From contig CAJJAG010000002.1 in assembly GCA_905182135.1 (NCBI GenBank), positions 62,001-126,000 on the forward strand: DNA of 64,000 nucleotides. The letters are read 5' to 3'. Below the pieces are notes generated by a model, which saw only the letters and a list, made by a program, of their open reading frames with translations, made no database searches and was not told the DNA's origin. This stretch comes from an uncultured Acidimicrobiaceae bacterium (GTDB lineage: Bacteria; Actinomycetota; Acidimicrobiia; Acidimicrobiales; UBA10347). The stretch's first letter is position 1; the number at the start of each line of letters is the position of its first letter. Shown one piece after another: positions 53,085-62,166 of this stretch. The translations under genes were made by a program, and so were the position numbers.

Positions 53085-54016
53085 AACGCGACCGGGTTAA
53101 CCGGCGAGCCTGTTCCTCCAGCGATGCGCAATGGGGCGACCGTTAACAGGAATGACCACCGGTCGTGTCGAACGCACGCATCAGCGAGTCGATCGAGCCG
53201 CAGATTGTCGAGCAGGTGCACGCCCATAGCCACGATTACGCATTGGTGAATCGGCATCGCCCACTCGGACGGATGCTGGCCCGGCAAGACATCGCTCACC
53301 CCGTCGCTACCGAGCACGGCCACGTCGCGTTCGTGCAGCCACGGGACGCATTCGGGGTGCAAGCCAGCAAGGCCTTCGGCGAAAGGGTGCCACGGTCCCG
53401 TCTCCGCTCGACGGGCATCGCGTCCGGTGCCGACCAACAAGATGTCACCAGCCCCGACGGTCACTCGTTGTGCGGCCTCAGCCGCTTCCAGGTCAGCAAT
53501 CATGATCGGCGTTCCTGGCTCAAGGTGCGAAACGTCATGGAGTCGAGGAATATCAAGAAGTACTCCCCTGCCTACGACGCCATCCTTTGCGCACATGATG
53601 CTGCCTCGGCGAGCACCGGTGCTCTTGACCTCGGCGGCACCGAAACCGTTGTACATCTGCTCGTCGACCAATACATGACACAGCGCATCGATATGGCTCG
53701 TGGACATACCGTGGAACTGCACGCCGACAAAGTCGCTGGTCGATTCCATGCCCAGGCCCGGAATCACACAGTCATCACCACCACGAACCATGTGATGCAT
53801 CGCCGGATAGGGCGTCTCAACGTTGGGCTTTACGGGAAGCTCACGAGCGCAGCTGACCGACTCGCCACCAGTGACTTCTGATGCAGCTGCAGCGATGTGC
53901 TCGGCGGTGATCAGGTTCAGAGCGCCGGCCTCGTCCTCGGGACCCCAGCGTCCCCAGTTCTTGACCGACTCAAAGATCGCCCGTAGATCGTCATTGCTAT
54001 ACCAGTCGTTCCCCAT
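53078..54016 (-). CDS. Cyclase family metal-dependent hydrolase/dehydratase
   Basis: 312 residues from ATG 54016 (TTG 54043 upstream is possible). The kynurenine-formamidase/cyclase signature is seen as FHGMSTSHIDALCHVLVDEQ with the HxxxxHxDxxxH metal motif. WGRWGPEDEAGALNLITAEH at the N-terminus and GAGDILLVGTGR further on are common in the actinobacterial subgroup. Members hydrolyse or dehydrate cyclic or formamide-like substrates. It is followed upstream by a racemase-like gene. An 11-bp repeat covers the stop codon. Confidence 0.9.
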   Translation of the reverse strand: MGNDWYSNDDLRAIFESVKNWGRWGPEDEAGALNLITAEHIAAAASEVTGGESVSCARELPVKPNVETPYPAMHHMVRGGDDCVIPGLGMESTSDFVGVQFHGMSTSHIDALCHVLVDEQMYNGFGAAEVKSTGARRGSIMCAKDGVVGRGVLLDIPRLHDVSHLEPGTPIMIADLEAAEAAQRVTVGAGDILLVGTGRDARRAETGPWHPFAEGLAGLHPECVPWLHERDVAVLGSDGVSDVLPGQHPSEWAMPIHQCVIVAMGVHLLDNLRLDRLADACVRHDRWSFLLTVAPLRIAGGTGSPVNPVALF

Positions 54017-54064
54017 ACCGAACTCTGGCACACAACGACCCAACCCGAACCAGTCGGGCCGTAT

Positions 54065-54817
54065 CTACAGCTGTGTTGGAGGAAGAACCTCTTCGGCGCT
54101 GAGGCTGCCTAGAAGAATGTCGGAAGTGAACTGAATGTGGATCTCGGCCGAAGGGAGCAGTACAAGTTCTGGCACGTCCTGCTGCTTAACCAATAGCTCG
54201 ATCTCGGTGCATCCGAGAATGCAGGCTTCGACGCCCTGCGCTCCAAGTGCCCGAATCGCCCCAATAACGGTTGCCCGAGATTCGGGCCGGAACTCGTTGA
54301 GCGATAATTCTTCGTAGATGATCCGGTAGATCTCTTCGCGTACAGAAGCCTCGTCTGGAATCACCGTGGTGATTCCATGCAGCGCAAGTCGATCGTGCAG
54401 ATACGACTCCTCCATCGTTGGTTGTGTGCCGACAAGGCCAACCTGGCCGATACCGAGTTGTTTCAGTTGGTAAGCGCTGCAGTCAGCGATGTGCAGCACG
54501 CGAAGATCTGGATGTGCCACCTCGACCGCTGGCACGCAGATGTGTCCTGTATTCGACGCTATAACCAGGAGATCACATCCAGCAGCGACGAGCTTGTCCA
54601 CTCCCGCGAGCAGGAAAGACGCGACCTGATCAAACGCCCTGTTCGTCAGGTGGAATGCGTATTCATCGCAGTCGACCGACACCATCGTGAGTGGCGGATT
54701 AGGCGGCATCAGGTGACCAACCGCTTTGCCCGCTAATACCCGCTCATGGATACCTCGGTAATAATCGAGGCCAGAGACGTACGAAATACCGGTCAGTATT
54801 CCGAGGTGCACAGACAT
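54065..54817 (-). CDS. Aspartate/glutamate racemase superfamily protein with Ser replacing first Cys
   Basis: 250 residues. The fold is recognisable from LGILTGISYVSGLDYYRGIH, MVSVDCDEYAF, LLVIASNTGHICVPAV and VEACILGCTEIELLV. In classical Asp/Glu racemases a Cys precedes Asn-Thr at the first site; here it is Ser88, while the second Cys (in GCTE) is kept. E. coli YgeA-type broad-specificity racemases have Thr at the first position, so the change does not rule out racemase activity. It sits between the cyclase (about 50 bp away) and a PLP lyase on the same strand. Confidence 0.85.
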   Translation of the reverse strand: MSVHLGILTGISYVSGLDYYRGIHERVLAGKAVGHLMPPNPPLTMVSVDCDEYAFHLTNRAFDQVASFLLAGVDKLVAAGCDLLVIASNTGHICVPAVEVAHPDLRVLHIADCSAYQLKQLGIGQVGLVGTQPTMEESYLHDRLALHGITTVIPDEASVREEIYRIIYEELSLNEFRPESRATVIGAIRALGAQGVEACILGCTEIELLVKQQDVPELVLLPSAEIHIQFTSDILLGSLSAEEVLPPTQL

Positions 54818-54903
54818 GATTACGCCAGTCTTTCATCGTCGATGATAAACGCACGAGCACCTCACAGATGCCCGTTTGGGGGGACAGGCCTAGCCGGCCA
54901 GTT

Positions 54904-55926
54904 TTAACGTCTAAGGATGTCTGCCAGAGTTGCAGGATCTAGGCTTCCACCGCTGATTATGCAGGCTGACTCGCCACGCCTGGCTTGATCGACTTGCATG
55001 GCGCCAGCCAGGGCCAGGGCGCCAGCACCCTCTGCGACGACCTTGTTTTCAACCGCGAGAATTCGCACGGCTTCGCGCAGTTCCTCTTCTGCGACGGTGA
55101 TGACCTCGTCGACAACCGACGAAAGGAGAGGGAAAAGTTCGTCCACGATCACCGGGAGCGAGATGTCGCTGAGCGAGTCTCCCATCGGGACCCACACGGG
55201 TCCCCCATGGGCGAGTGCACCCGACAGCGCTTGGCATGACTCGATCTGCACAGCAACGACTCGGCAACTGGAATTCAGCGCACGAACAGCGGAACCAACG
55301 CCGGCGAGCAGTCCCCCGCCACCGACAGGCACGAATAACGAGGCCAGGTCCGGTCGCTCTTCGAGGATCTCCAGCGCGACAGTGGCGTTTCCAGCGATCA
55401 TCATGGGGTCACCCCAAGGATTCAGGTACGACTGCGGTTCTTCGGTCCATCCCGCAGAAAAAATGAAGTCCAAGAGTTCGTCCATCGGTATCGCTACCGT
55501 TTTTACCCCGTACTTCCTAATGGCCTCAAGCTTTCCCTCGGGCGTGCGATCCGGCACAAGGGTCTGTGCTTCGCACCCGAAACGCTGTGCTGCGTACCCC
55601 AGCGCCTGTGCCGTGTTACCTGCGCTGTGAGTGTTCAGGCCCACTGCTCGCTCGGCAGGCGTCAGGTGCGAGAGCCAGTTGTAGGCACCACGGATCTTGA
55701 ACGAGGCGACATCTTGCAGGGTTTCAAGTTTCAGGTGAATTCCAAGGGACTCGTCGGCGAGTCCATAGGAACGCAACGGAACCAACGGCGTTTTCCGAGC
55801 AACCCCAGCAATGGTTTTTGCGGCATCGTTGATCGCCTCCAGCGACGATGGCACTATCACAGGACCGCCCCAACCAGACCGAGGCTTGTCGGCCGGATCT
55901 TGGGAAGTGTTGCCGATTGAATCCAC
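54904..55926 (-). CDS. Threonine dehydratase-like PLP-dependent lyase (fold type II)
   Basis: 340 residues from GTG 55926. The PLP lysine lies in VASFKIRGAYNWLSHL (about 78), the phosphate-binding loop is VPVGGGGLLAGVGSAVRALN, and CIISGGSLDP is the pyridine-contacting C-terminal Ser region. The usual SxGNHxQG motif reads HSAGNTAQALGYAA, with Thr for His. No ACT domain is present, so it resembles catabolic threonine/serine dehydratases or related racemases. It is on the same strand as the racemase-like and cyclase genes, about 90 bp upstream of the former. Confidence 0.85.
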   Translation of the reverse strand: MDSIGNTSQDPADKPRSGWGGPVIVPSSLEAINDAAKTIAGVARKTPLVPLRSYGLADESLGIHLKLETLQDVASFKIRGAYNWLSHLTPAERAVGLNTHSAGNTAQALGYAAQRFGCEAQTLVPDRTPEGKLEAIRKYGVKTVAIPMDELLDFIFSAGWTEEPQSYLNPWGDPMMIAGNATVALEILEERPDLASLFVPVGGGGLLAGVGSAVRALNSSCRVVAVQIESCQALSGALAHGGPVWVPMGDSLSDISLPVIVDELFPLLSSVVDEVITVAEEELREAVRILAVENKVVAEGAGALALAGAMQVDQARRGESACIISGGSLDPATLADILRR

Positions 55927-56171
55927 CGACTCAGGCTACTCGTGCCCTACCCGGCTATTTATAGTGCTCATTCAACGGTTCTCTGCGGCCCCTTGGGGCA
56001 TTCTCGAAACCGCCAGTCGGCTTTCTGGCACCAGCCACTGCGTCGTAGTTAGCAACTCTGTGATGTCGTTCTTCTCGCTGGCATCGCTGCGGCTCGCTAT
56101 GAATCGTGTAAACGCCGGACAACAAAAACTGGCCGGTTTCAAGAACCAGCGATTGTGGTACGACGCAGGGA

Positions 56172-56410
56172 TCATGCGCAGGCAACCGTTGCCCTCATCA
56201 GCCGAGTCAATTGCGATCCATGCGGTGACCGTAGCAAACGGCCTGATCGGCTAGTACCGACCGTCGTGGTACTTGTCGCGACGTGAACGTTAAGGCTCGA
56301 CAATATGTCAGCAATTTCACCGGGGTGCAACCGGCCTAGCGGTGCGACAACGCCACCTGGTGCGTACCGCTCGATCTCATCTGGGCTCAACGCCAGAGGG
56401 ACAGACTCGC
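56172..56410 (-). pseudogene. N-terminal fragment resembling phytanoyl-CoA dioxygenase family
   Basis: The minus strand reads PLALSPDEIERYAPGGVVAP followed by LGRLHPGEIADILSSLN, matching the common start of PhyH-type Fe(II)/2-oxoglutarate dioxygenases. After VHVATSTTTVG similarity is lost and a stop follows at 56172. No HxD...H iron site is present, so only the first ~45 codons remain. It lies between the PLP lyase and the flavin enzyme on the same strand. Confidence 0.45.
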
Positions 56411-56415
56411 CCTAT

Positions 56416-56447
56416 TAGCCAGTCCACCGACTAACCAGTCCATCGAT
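56416..56447. repeat. Imperfect 16-bp direct duplication
   Basis: TTAGCCAGTCCACCGA and CTAACCAGTCCATCGA are adjacent with three differences. Confidence 0.6.
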
Positions 56448-56475
56448 AATTCTGGGGTGGGCTAGACAGCCATCA

Positions 56476-57690
56476 TCAAAAGGCTTCGAGGTCTTCGCCG
56501 AGCACGAAACGACCAAGCTGGTGATGCACACGATCTTGGTGCACATTGATGTGCAGCGGCATCGCCTGGAAGTCACGCCACCTTCGCTGGAACGAACGAC
56601 TCTCGCGTAAGCCGTTGCCGCCTTGGCAGCGCATCAAGAGCTGCATAGCCTCGTCGAGCTGGTTCATCCCCGATGTCGCCAGCGCCATCTGGCGCAGATA
56701 GTCAGCTTCGCCCGGCACTTGTTGAACCTCGATCCGTTCGTCGACCTGGCGGCACGCTGTCTCCATGGTCGCCGCAGCAGCCCCGACCAACGCTGCGGCA
56801 CGCCCCAGGTTCACCTGGACCGTTGGCCTGGTGACCATCTTCTTTCCCATGATCGACCTGCGTTCACGAATTTCGGCTGTTGCTTCGCTGAGCGCAGCGC
56901 GAACGAGACCGATACCCATCCAACCGAGCCAGATGTCGGACAGGCCCACCCAGTCTTCGCGGTAACGATTATCGACCACGGCAACCTCCCGCAGCGCAGC
57001 CGCTCGGTTCGCTCCGTACCACTGCACACAGCGATCTAGGGGCACCGAGACGTCGGTGTAGAAGATGTCATCGGTGGCCGACGCTCGCACGCCACTTCCA
57101 TCCCAGGTTGGATCGATCTTCACGCCGTGGGTGTCGATAGGAACGACGGTGAAGCGAATGTCGAGTGGCTCGAGTCGTTTGCCGTCGTCGTCAACAATGA
57201 CGAACGCGGCACCTCCCCAGTCGGCGTATCGGCTGCCAGAACTGAACGCTCCGCTGCCGTTGAGTCGAACCGTATCGCCTTCGATTACGCCCGTGATACC
57301 TGATCCTGCTCCTGCGCCGAAACAGACCCACTCACCTCGATCGACGATGCCAGAGATCAGCTCGTTCTGACCTGGACCAAGACAACCGACAAACAGATGG
57401 AAAACCGCTAGGTGATTCCACATCGTCCAGGCGGTACTTGCGCAGTTCGCTGCAATTGCCTCGAGCTCACGACCGATCTGCAAAATTGAGGCATCGACCC
57501 CGCCGATGTTGCTGGTTGCGGCCAGTTTCATGACGTCACTTGCCTTAAGGGCAGCGATCAATTTGGGATCGATACTGCGACTCGTATCGGCTTGCTCAGC
57601 TTGCCTTGCAATCTGAGCAAGGAACGGCGTGACGACCCGCTCCACGTTGTCTGGCAGAAACACCACCACTGGATCGTCAAGAGCGCTCAT
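56476..57690 (-). CDS. Acyl-CoA dehydrogenase-fold flavin monooxygenase (HsaA/HpaB-like group)
   Basis: 404 residues from ATG 57690. The fold is that of acyl-CoA dehydrogenases, but motifs match group D monooxygenases: ANCASTAWTMWNHLAVFHLF, NGSGAFSSGSRYADWGGAAF, TWDGSGVRASATDDIFYTDV, MRCQGGNGLRESRSFQRRWR and DFQAMPLHINVHQDR. Such enzymes use reduced FMN/FAD from a partner reductase to hydroxylate or oxidise substrates. No reductase is adjacent; the catalytic Glu of true acyl-CoA dehydrogenases is not evident. The upstream extension to 57744 is unlikely. Confidence 0.87.
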   Translation of the reverse strand: MSALDDPVVVFLPDNVERVVTPFLAQIARQAEQADTSRSIDPKLIAALKASDVMKLAATSNIGGVDASILQIGRELEAIAANCASTAWTMWNHLAVFHLFVGCLGPGQNELISGIVDRGEWVCFGAGAGSGITGVIEGDTVRLNGSGAFSSGSRYADWGGAAFVIVDDDGKRLEPLDIRFTVVPIDTHGVKIDPTWDGSGVRASATDDIFYTDVSVPLDRCVQWYGANRAAALREVAVVDNRYREDWVGLSDIWLGWMGIGLVRAALSEATAEIRERRSIMGKKMVTRPTVQVNLGRAAALVGAAAATMETACRQVDERIEVQQVPGEADYLRQMALATSGMNQLDEAMQLLMRCQGGNGLRESRSFQRRWRDFQAMPLHINVHQDRVHHQLGRFVLGEDLEAF

Positions 57691-57832
57691 CTGACTGACC
57701 CTATTCGCTGGCGCCGACCTGCATCCCATCCACCATCTGAGCACGCAGAGAAAACCACAGAGCCCGAAACCGATCCACCGACGTACCTGAACGGAAGCGG
57801 CTAATCGTCACCGCCGCTGAGCAGGGGAGTTG

Positions 57833-57906
57833 TGGAGATGAGCGGAATCGAACCGCCGACCCCTTCGTTGCGAACGAAGTGCTCTAGCCAACTGAGCTAC
57901 ATCCCC
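57833..57906 (-). tRNA. tRNA-Ala (CGC)
   Basis: A 74-nt minus-strand cloverleaf: acceptor GGGGATG pairs with CATCTCC including the G3-U70 wobble that marks tRNA-Ala, the D-arm is agctcagttggctagagc, the anticodon stem cttcg/cgaag with loop TTCGCAA gives CGC, and the T-arm is cggTTCGATTccg. Discriminator A, CCA not encoded. It lies between the flavin enzyme and dxs, with no protein gene overlapping. Confidence 0.95.
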
Positions 57907-57960
57907 GGTTGCCCCCGAGCGTAGCGCTGAACCTATTGTGCACTGCACGAGGCGAACTGC

Positions 57961-59853
57961 CTAGCAGTGGCGTTGAACCTGGGCGACAATGCCAGCGGTA
58001 TCGAGGCCGACCTGGCCGAGCAACTCGTCGGGGTCGCCGTGCGGCAAATAAGTATCCGGCAAGCCCATAACCCGCACTCGGGGTGGCGTTTCGGCGTCGG
58101 CAAGTTGCATGGCGATCATTGAACCGACACCACCTGCGGCCAGACCATCTTCGATTGTGATCACCAGACGGTGGGTTGCGGCATCAGCCATCATGTCCTG
58201 GTCAAGCGGCTTGATACAGCGAACGTCATAGAGAGTCGCTGACACACCGCTATCAACGAGCTCGGCAACCGCAGCCTCGGCGGCCTCGACCATCTTTCCG
58301 ACAGCCAGAATGCATACGTCTCCGCCGGAGATGATCTTGCGAGCAGCAAAACCAGTGCCAACTTCGTGTTCGCTAACCAACCGTGCGCTTGTGCGTGGCC
58401 AACGGATAGCAACGGGCCCTTTGGCCAGGTCGAGCGCATCATCGAGCATGACCTGGACTTCTTGATACGACGACGGCGCCAGCACCGTCATGCCAGGGAC
58501 CTTGGTCAATAAGACCATGTCGATGACACCGTGGGCCGAAGCGCCGTCGGGGCCGGTCACGCCGGCGCGGTCGACGCAGAACACCACGGGAAGCTCGTGC
58601 AGACCAACGTCGAGCAAGATCTGGTCCATTGCTCGTGTCAAGAAACTGCTGTAGATGGCAACAACTGGGCGCAACCCACCCATGGCCATCCCTGCAGCCG
58701 ACGTTACGGCGTGCTGTTCGGCGATGCCAACATCGAACACGCGGTCGGGAAAGCGTTCGGCAAAGGGAAGCAACCCCGTGCTGTCTGGCATCGCTGCGGT
58801 CAGAGCAACGAGCTCAGGAATCCGTTCGCCGGCCGCAACCAAGGCCTCAGCGAATGCATCGGTGTACTTGCCGCGTGGCGGTACAGCCGACAACGGCATT
58901 GGTGCAGGCGACCCTATAGATCCCTCGTCAGATACCTCTGCATTTTTGAACGGTCCGGTGTCGTGCATGCGCTTAACCGCATCGTTCTCCGCAGGTGCAT
59001 AACCCCGCCCTTTCTGGGTGACGACATGCACCATGACCGGTCCGGCAATCTTGGCTGCGTTGCTCAACGCTTGTTCCAGCCCTGAAATGTCGTGGCCGTC
59101 GAATGGGCCTGTGTATCGCACGCCTAGATTCTCGAAGAACGAGGTCGGCTCCCACATTTCGCGAACAGCAGCTTTCGCTGCATCCATAGCCCGCTCGACT
59201 TCGCGCCCGACGACCGGCACGTCACTTATCAGGCGTTCGAGACGGTTTTGCTGACGCACGAACTTAGGGTTGATTCGCAATCGAGCCAAGCTCTCACCAA
59301 GTTTCGAAACAGTCGGCGCATACGAGCGTCCGTTGTCGTTCAACACGATGGTTACATCGCTGCCAGCGTGGCCAAGGTTGTTCAAACCCTCGAAGGCCAT
59401 GCCACCCGTCATCGAACCATCACCAATAACGGCGACGACTTTTCGGGTGCTTTGGGGGGTGTGCGCGAACGCTGTAGCGATCCCGTGCGCATAGCTCATA
59501 GCGGTAGAAGCGTGACTGTTCTCGATCCAGTCGTGCTCGCTCTCAGCCTGTGATGGGTACCCAGACAATCCACCGATCTGACGCAATGACTCGAAGTCCT
59601 CGACACGGCCAGTCAACATTTTGTGGACGTACGCCTGGTGCCCGGTGTCGAACAGCAACACGTCGTGTGGCGAATCGAATACTCGATGCAGCGCAACGGT
59701 GAGTTCAACAATCCCCAGGTTCGAGCCCAGGTGCCCACCCCGCGCCGCTACGGCCCCCACGATTGTGTCGCGCAGTTCTTGACATAGCTCGTCGAGTTGC
59801 GACAGAGACAACCGGCGCAGGTCGGAGGGTTGGGTGATCTGACTAAGTAACAC
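57961..59853 (-). CDS. dxs: 1-deoxy-D-xylulose-5-phosphate synthase
   Basis: 630 residues, transketolase superfamily. Substrate and TPP motifs are visible: AARGGHLGSNLGIVELTVAL, LFDTGHQAYVHKMLTGR, VIGDGSMTGGMAFEGLNNLG (TPP-binding GDG...N), and in the second half IAEQHAVTSAAGMAMGGLRP and DRAGVTGPDGASAHGVIDM. It makes DXP from pyruvate and glyceraldehyde 3-phosphate, the first MEP-pathway step. GTG at 59853 overlaps the PAP2 gene by 11 nt, making it the last gene of the thioesterase-UPF0104-PAP2-dxs operon. Confidence 0.96.
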   Translation of the reverse strand: MLLSQITQPSDLRRLSLSQLDELCQELRDTIVGAVAARGGHLGSNLGIVELTVALHRVFDSPHDVLLFDTGHQAYVHKMLTGRVEDFESLRQIGGLSGYPSQAESEHDWIENSHASTAMSYAHGIATAFAHTPQSTRKVVAVIGDGSMTGGMAFEGLNNLGHAGSDVTIVLNDNGRSYAPTVSKLGESLARLRINPKFVRQQNRLERLISDVPVVGREVERAMDAAKAAVREMWEPTSFFENLGVRYTGPFDGHDISGLEQALSNAAKIAGPVMVHVVTQKGRGYAPAENDAVKRMHDTGPFKNAEVSDEGSIGSPAPMPLSAVPPRGKYTDAFAEALVAAGERIPELVALTAAMPDSTGLLPFAERFPDRVFDVGIAEQHAVTSAAGMAMGGLRPVVAIYSSFLTRAMDQILLDVGLHELPVVFCVDRAGVTGPDGASAHGVIDMVLLTKVPGMTVLAPSSYQEVQVMLDDALDLAKGPVAIRWPRTSARLVSEHEVGTGFAARKIISGGDVCILAVGKMVEAAEAAVAELVDSGVSATLYDVRCIKPLDQDMMADAATHRLVITIEDGLAAGGVGSMIAMQLADAETPPRVRVMGLPDTYLPHGDPDELLGQVGLDTAGIVAQVQRHC

Positions 59854-60691
59854 CGATGCCTACGCTAGTCCCGAAATCGTCCGCGCCCGAGTCGAAAGCC
59901 ATGGGATTTGGTGTGACACCTGTTGTGGTCGTCACCCGTTCATAGAGCCGGCTTGCCCCATAGCCGAAGCCCATCACGGCAATGCCGCCTACGCCGTCGA
60001 TCCAGTAGTGGTTCGCAGTGACAACAATTGCAAACAGCGTCAGCAGCGGATACGAGGCTGCAAGCAGCCGGGCCGGAACTGACCTCAGTCGTGGGACCAG
60101 AATCAGTGCACACCAAAGCGCCCAAGCAATATGCAGGCTCGGCATCGCTGCGTACTGATTCGAGATCGTCTCGAGCCCTGCCGACTCGAACGACCAGATG
60201 CCACCGATTTCAATCACGGTGTCGACAAACGGTTCCCCAGGGCGACACGCGCCGTATTTGCCGCAGTCACCGAGCAGCCGAGGTGGCATTAGTGGGAACG
60301 CGGCGAACCCCGCTACTGCGGACGCGGTGCCGATTAGACCCGCTCTTCGCCAGAACCGGTAGTCACCAGGGAAGCGCAGATAGAGCCAGACCAACGCTCC
60401 GAACGTAACCAAGAAATGAAAGACCCCATAGAACAAGTTCCAGAACTGGATGAAGATCGTTGCGTCGATAAACGCTTTCTGAAGGTCGGCCTCGAGGAAG
60501 AGACCCATGGCTTTTTCGATGCTGATGATTCGATCGGCATTGTTCGCAGCAAGCCCGGGGGTGACCGCTACGGACCCGAACAGGTTTCTGACCATCGAAT
60601 AGCCGACGTAGACGCCAACGACAAGAAACGCTTCAACCCAGAACCGCAGGCCTGCTTCCTTGCGGTGAGCGGCGGAGCCAGTGAGGCTCAA
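59843..60691 (-). CDS. PAP2 superfamily membrane phosphatase/transferase
   Basis: 282 residues from TTG 60691, which overlaps the stop of the UPF0104 gene (TTGA). About six transmembrane helices are visible, starting with FWVEAFLVVGVYVGYSMVRN. The PAP2 catalytic set is QYAAMPSLHIAWALW (SxxH) and TANHYWIDGVGGIAVMGFG (HxxxD). The layout resembles inositol-phosphorylceramide synthase/AUR1-like bacterial members with an early helix pair. Lipid phosphate or phosphoinositol transfer at the membrane is the likely reaction. It sits between a UPF0104 protein and dxs, fitting polyprenyl-phosphate or phospholipid metabolism. Confidence 0.88.
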   Translation of the reverse strand: MSLTGSAAHRKEAGLRFWVEAFLVVGVYVGYSMVRNLFGSVAVTPGLAANNADRIISIEKAMGLFLEADLQKAFIDATIFIQFWNLFYGVFHFLVTFGALVWLYLRFPGDYRFWRRAGLIGTASAVAGFAAFPLMPPRLLGDCGKYGACRPGEPFVDTVIEIGGIWSFESAGLETISNQYAAMPSLHIAWALWCALILVPRLRSVPARLLAASYPLLTLFAIVVTANHYWIDGVGGIAVMGFGYGASRLYERVTTTTGVTPNPMAFDSGADDFGTSVGIGVT

Positions 60692-61671
60692 GTTAGCTCC
60701 GCTGTCGCCTCGACAGGATTCTCATCAGACGACGCCGTGTTAAACACCAGCGAGGGCAAACCAATGAGCGACGTAATAATCGTCAACGCATAGATCGTTA
60801 ACCCCAGCGCTACTGCCTCTTCGCGGGGCACCCCAAGCTCGCCAAGAAATAAGGCCAGCGCACCTTCGCGCACACCTAAACCACCAATACCTAGCGGCAA
60901 CACCTGCACAATCAGCACAGCAGGCACGAACGCAAGCGCGACACGAAAGCCGAACCCTTCGATTCCAATAGAATGAGCTGCACACCAGAACCCGAGCACG
61001 AGCACGCCCTGATAGACAGCCCCGCTGGCCAGAATCCGGCCGACTTCACGGGGCTTGTTGCGCAACACATCAAGGCCCTCATGGATTGCATGGACCCAGG
61101 CAAGCGAGCTTTCGTACCGTGCCAGCAAGCGACCGCTGTAGTCATTACCTGCAGCGATAATGATGACCAACAAGACCACCAGCGTCATTACCGCAGCAAT
61201 GAAGGCACCTCGTGTAGCTGCTCCGAGCGAACGGAGGTTTGAATCGAGCGCCAGCCCCAGAAAGATCGATGCAGGAAGCACCATCCAGCCGCTGAGCCGC
61301 TCGAAGATCACGGTGGTGAAGCTGGTTGGTCTGTCGCCGGTGTCCTTACCCAGTCGCGATACCCGCACCACATCGCCTCCAACGGTGGTCGGCAAAAAGC
61401 TCGACACGAACTGTCCCGCAAAGTTGTGCCAGATAAGCCGCCAGGTCGAGACCTGCAGGTTGAGTGCTTGGCACACTTGTTTCCAGCGCAGTGCTGCAAG
61501 CACGACAGAGCCGACCACGCAGCCGAGTGCGGCACCTAGCCAGGCAACGGCCGTGCCATCGTCGGGCCACAAAGTGCCAAAATCGACATCGACCCAAACA
61601 AAAAGAAAAATAAGTAAACCAGCGCTAACACCTAGGCGTAGCAGCAGTATCAGAGCAGACTTCGTCGTCAT
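60688..61671 (-). CDS. UPF0104 / lysylphosphatidylglycerol synthase-TM-like membrane protein
   Basis: 327 residues from ATG 61671 with about eight transmembrane helices. WKQVCQALNLQVSTWRLIWH, FAGQFVSSFLPTTVGGDVVR, VIFERLSGWMVLPASIF and LPLGIGGLGVREGALALFL are the conserved blocks of the UPF0104/LPG_synthase_TM family (the flippase-like half of MprF). The soluble aminoacyltransferase domain of MprF is absent. A role in lipid transport is inferred. GTG 61674 is an alternative start; it lies 10 nt after the thioesterase stop. Confidence 0.88.
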   Translation of the reverse strand: MTTKSALILLLRLGVSAGLLIFLFVWVDVDFGTLWPDDGTAVAWLGAALGCVVGSVVLAALRWKQVCQALNLQVSTWRLIWHNFAGQFVSSFLPTTVGGDVVRVSRLGKDTGDRPTSFTTVIFERLSGWMVLPASIFLGLALDSNLRSLGAATRGAFIAAVMTLVVLLVIIIAAGNDYSGRLLARYESSLAWVHAIHEGLDVLRNKPREVGRILASGAVYQGVLVLGFWCAAHSIGIEGFGFRVALAFVPAVLIVQVLPLGIGGLGVREGALALFLGELGVPREEAVALGLTIYALTIITSLIGLPSLVFNTASSDENPVEATAELT

Positions 61672-61684
61672 CACAGCCTCAGCC

Positions 61685-62095
61685 CTATTGCAGGGACCCG
61701 CAGGCCTTAGCGAGGAACGGCTGAACTTCAACGAGGACGCGTACCACACGACCCCTGGCCAACTCTTGGTTCTGATCATCGATCGCGGACACAACAAATA
61801 CGTAGCGACGACCCTCGACACGTTCGAGGGTCGCAATAGTCGTGACGGTGCAGCCAGGAGAAGCGGCCCGGATGTGATCGATCTGGACGCGCATCGCTAC
61901 CGATGTGAAACCTTCAGGGACATAACGAGCCAGAACCTCAAAACTCGCTTGTTCGCACCATACGAAGAGTTGCGAGGTCGCCAAAACCGCGACATCTCCT
62001 GTTCCGACGCTGCAGGCAGTGTCGGAATCGTTGACGATTCGTTGCTCGCGGGCCTGTGCCCCCGGTTCGATGTGCACCTGGGTACGATACGGCAT
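61685..62095 (-). CDS. Hotdog-fold thioesterase-like protein (FlK-like)
   Basis: 136 residues from ATG 62095. SVGTGDVAVLATSQLFVWCE and QASFEVLARYVPEGFTSVAM, then RAASPGCTVTTIATLERVEG and FVVSAIDDQNQELARGRVVR, form a single hotdog domain like FlK/fluoroacetyl-CoA-type and other small acyl-CoA thioesterases. A Cys-Glu-x-Ala pair follows the long helix. Upstream in-frame starts to 62182 are possible. It heads the operon with UPF0104, PAP2 and dxs and is divergent from tldD. Confidence 0.8.
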   Translation of the reverse strand: MPYRTQVHIEPGAQAREQRIVNDSDTACSVGTGDVAVLATSQLFVWCEQASFEVLARYVPEGFTSVAMRVQIDHIRAASPGCTVTTIATLERVEGRRYVFVVSAIDDQNQELARGRVVRVLVEVQPFLAKACGSLQ

Positions 62096-62166
62096 ACCTA
62101 GCCGCTCAACGACCACCTTGGCCGCGCCGCTGCGTTCGCTGTTGTTCACAACAGCCGAGGAGGATC

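Noticed and set aside
53165..53881. 238-codon plus-strand ORF
   Set aside because: Antisense to the cyclase gene, which has the intact metal-binding motif.
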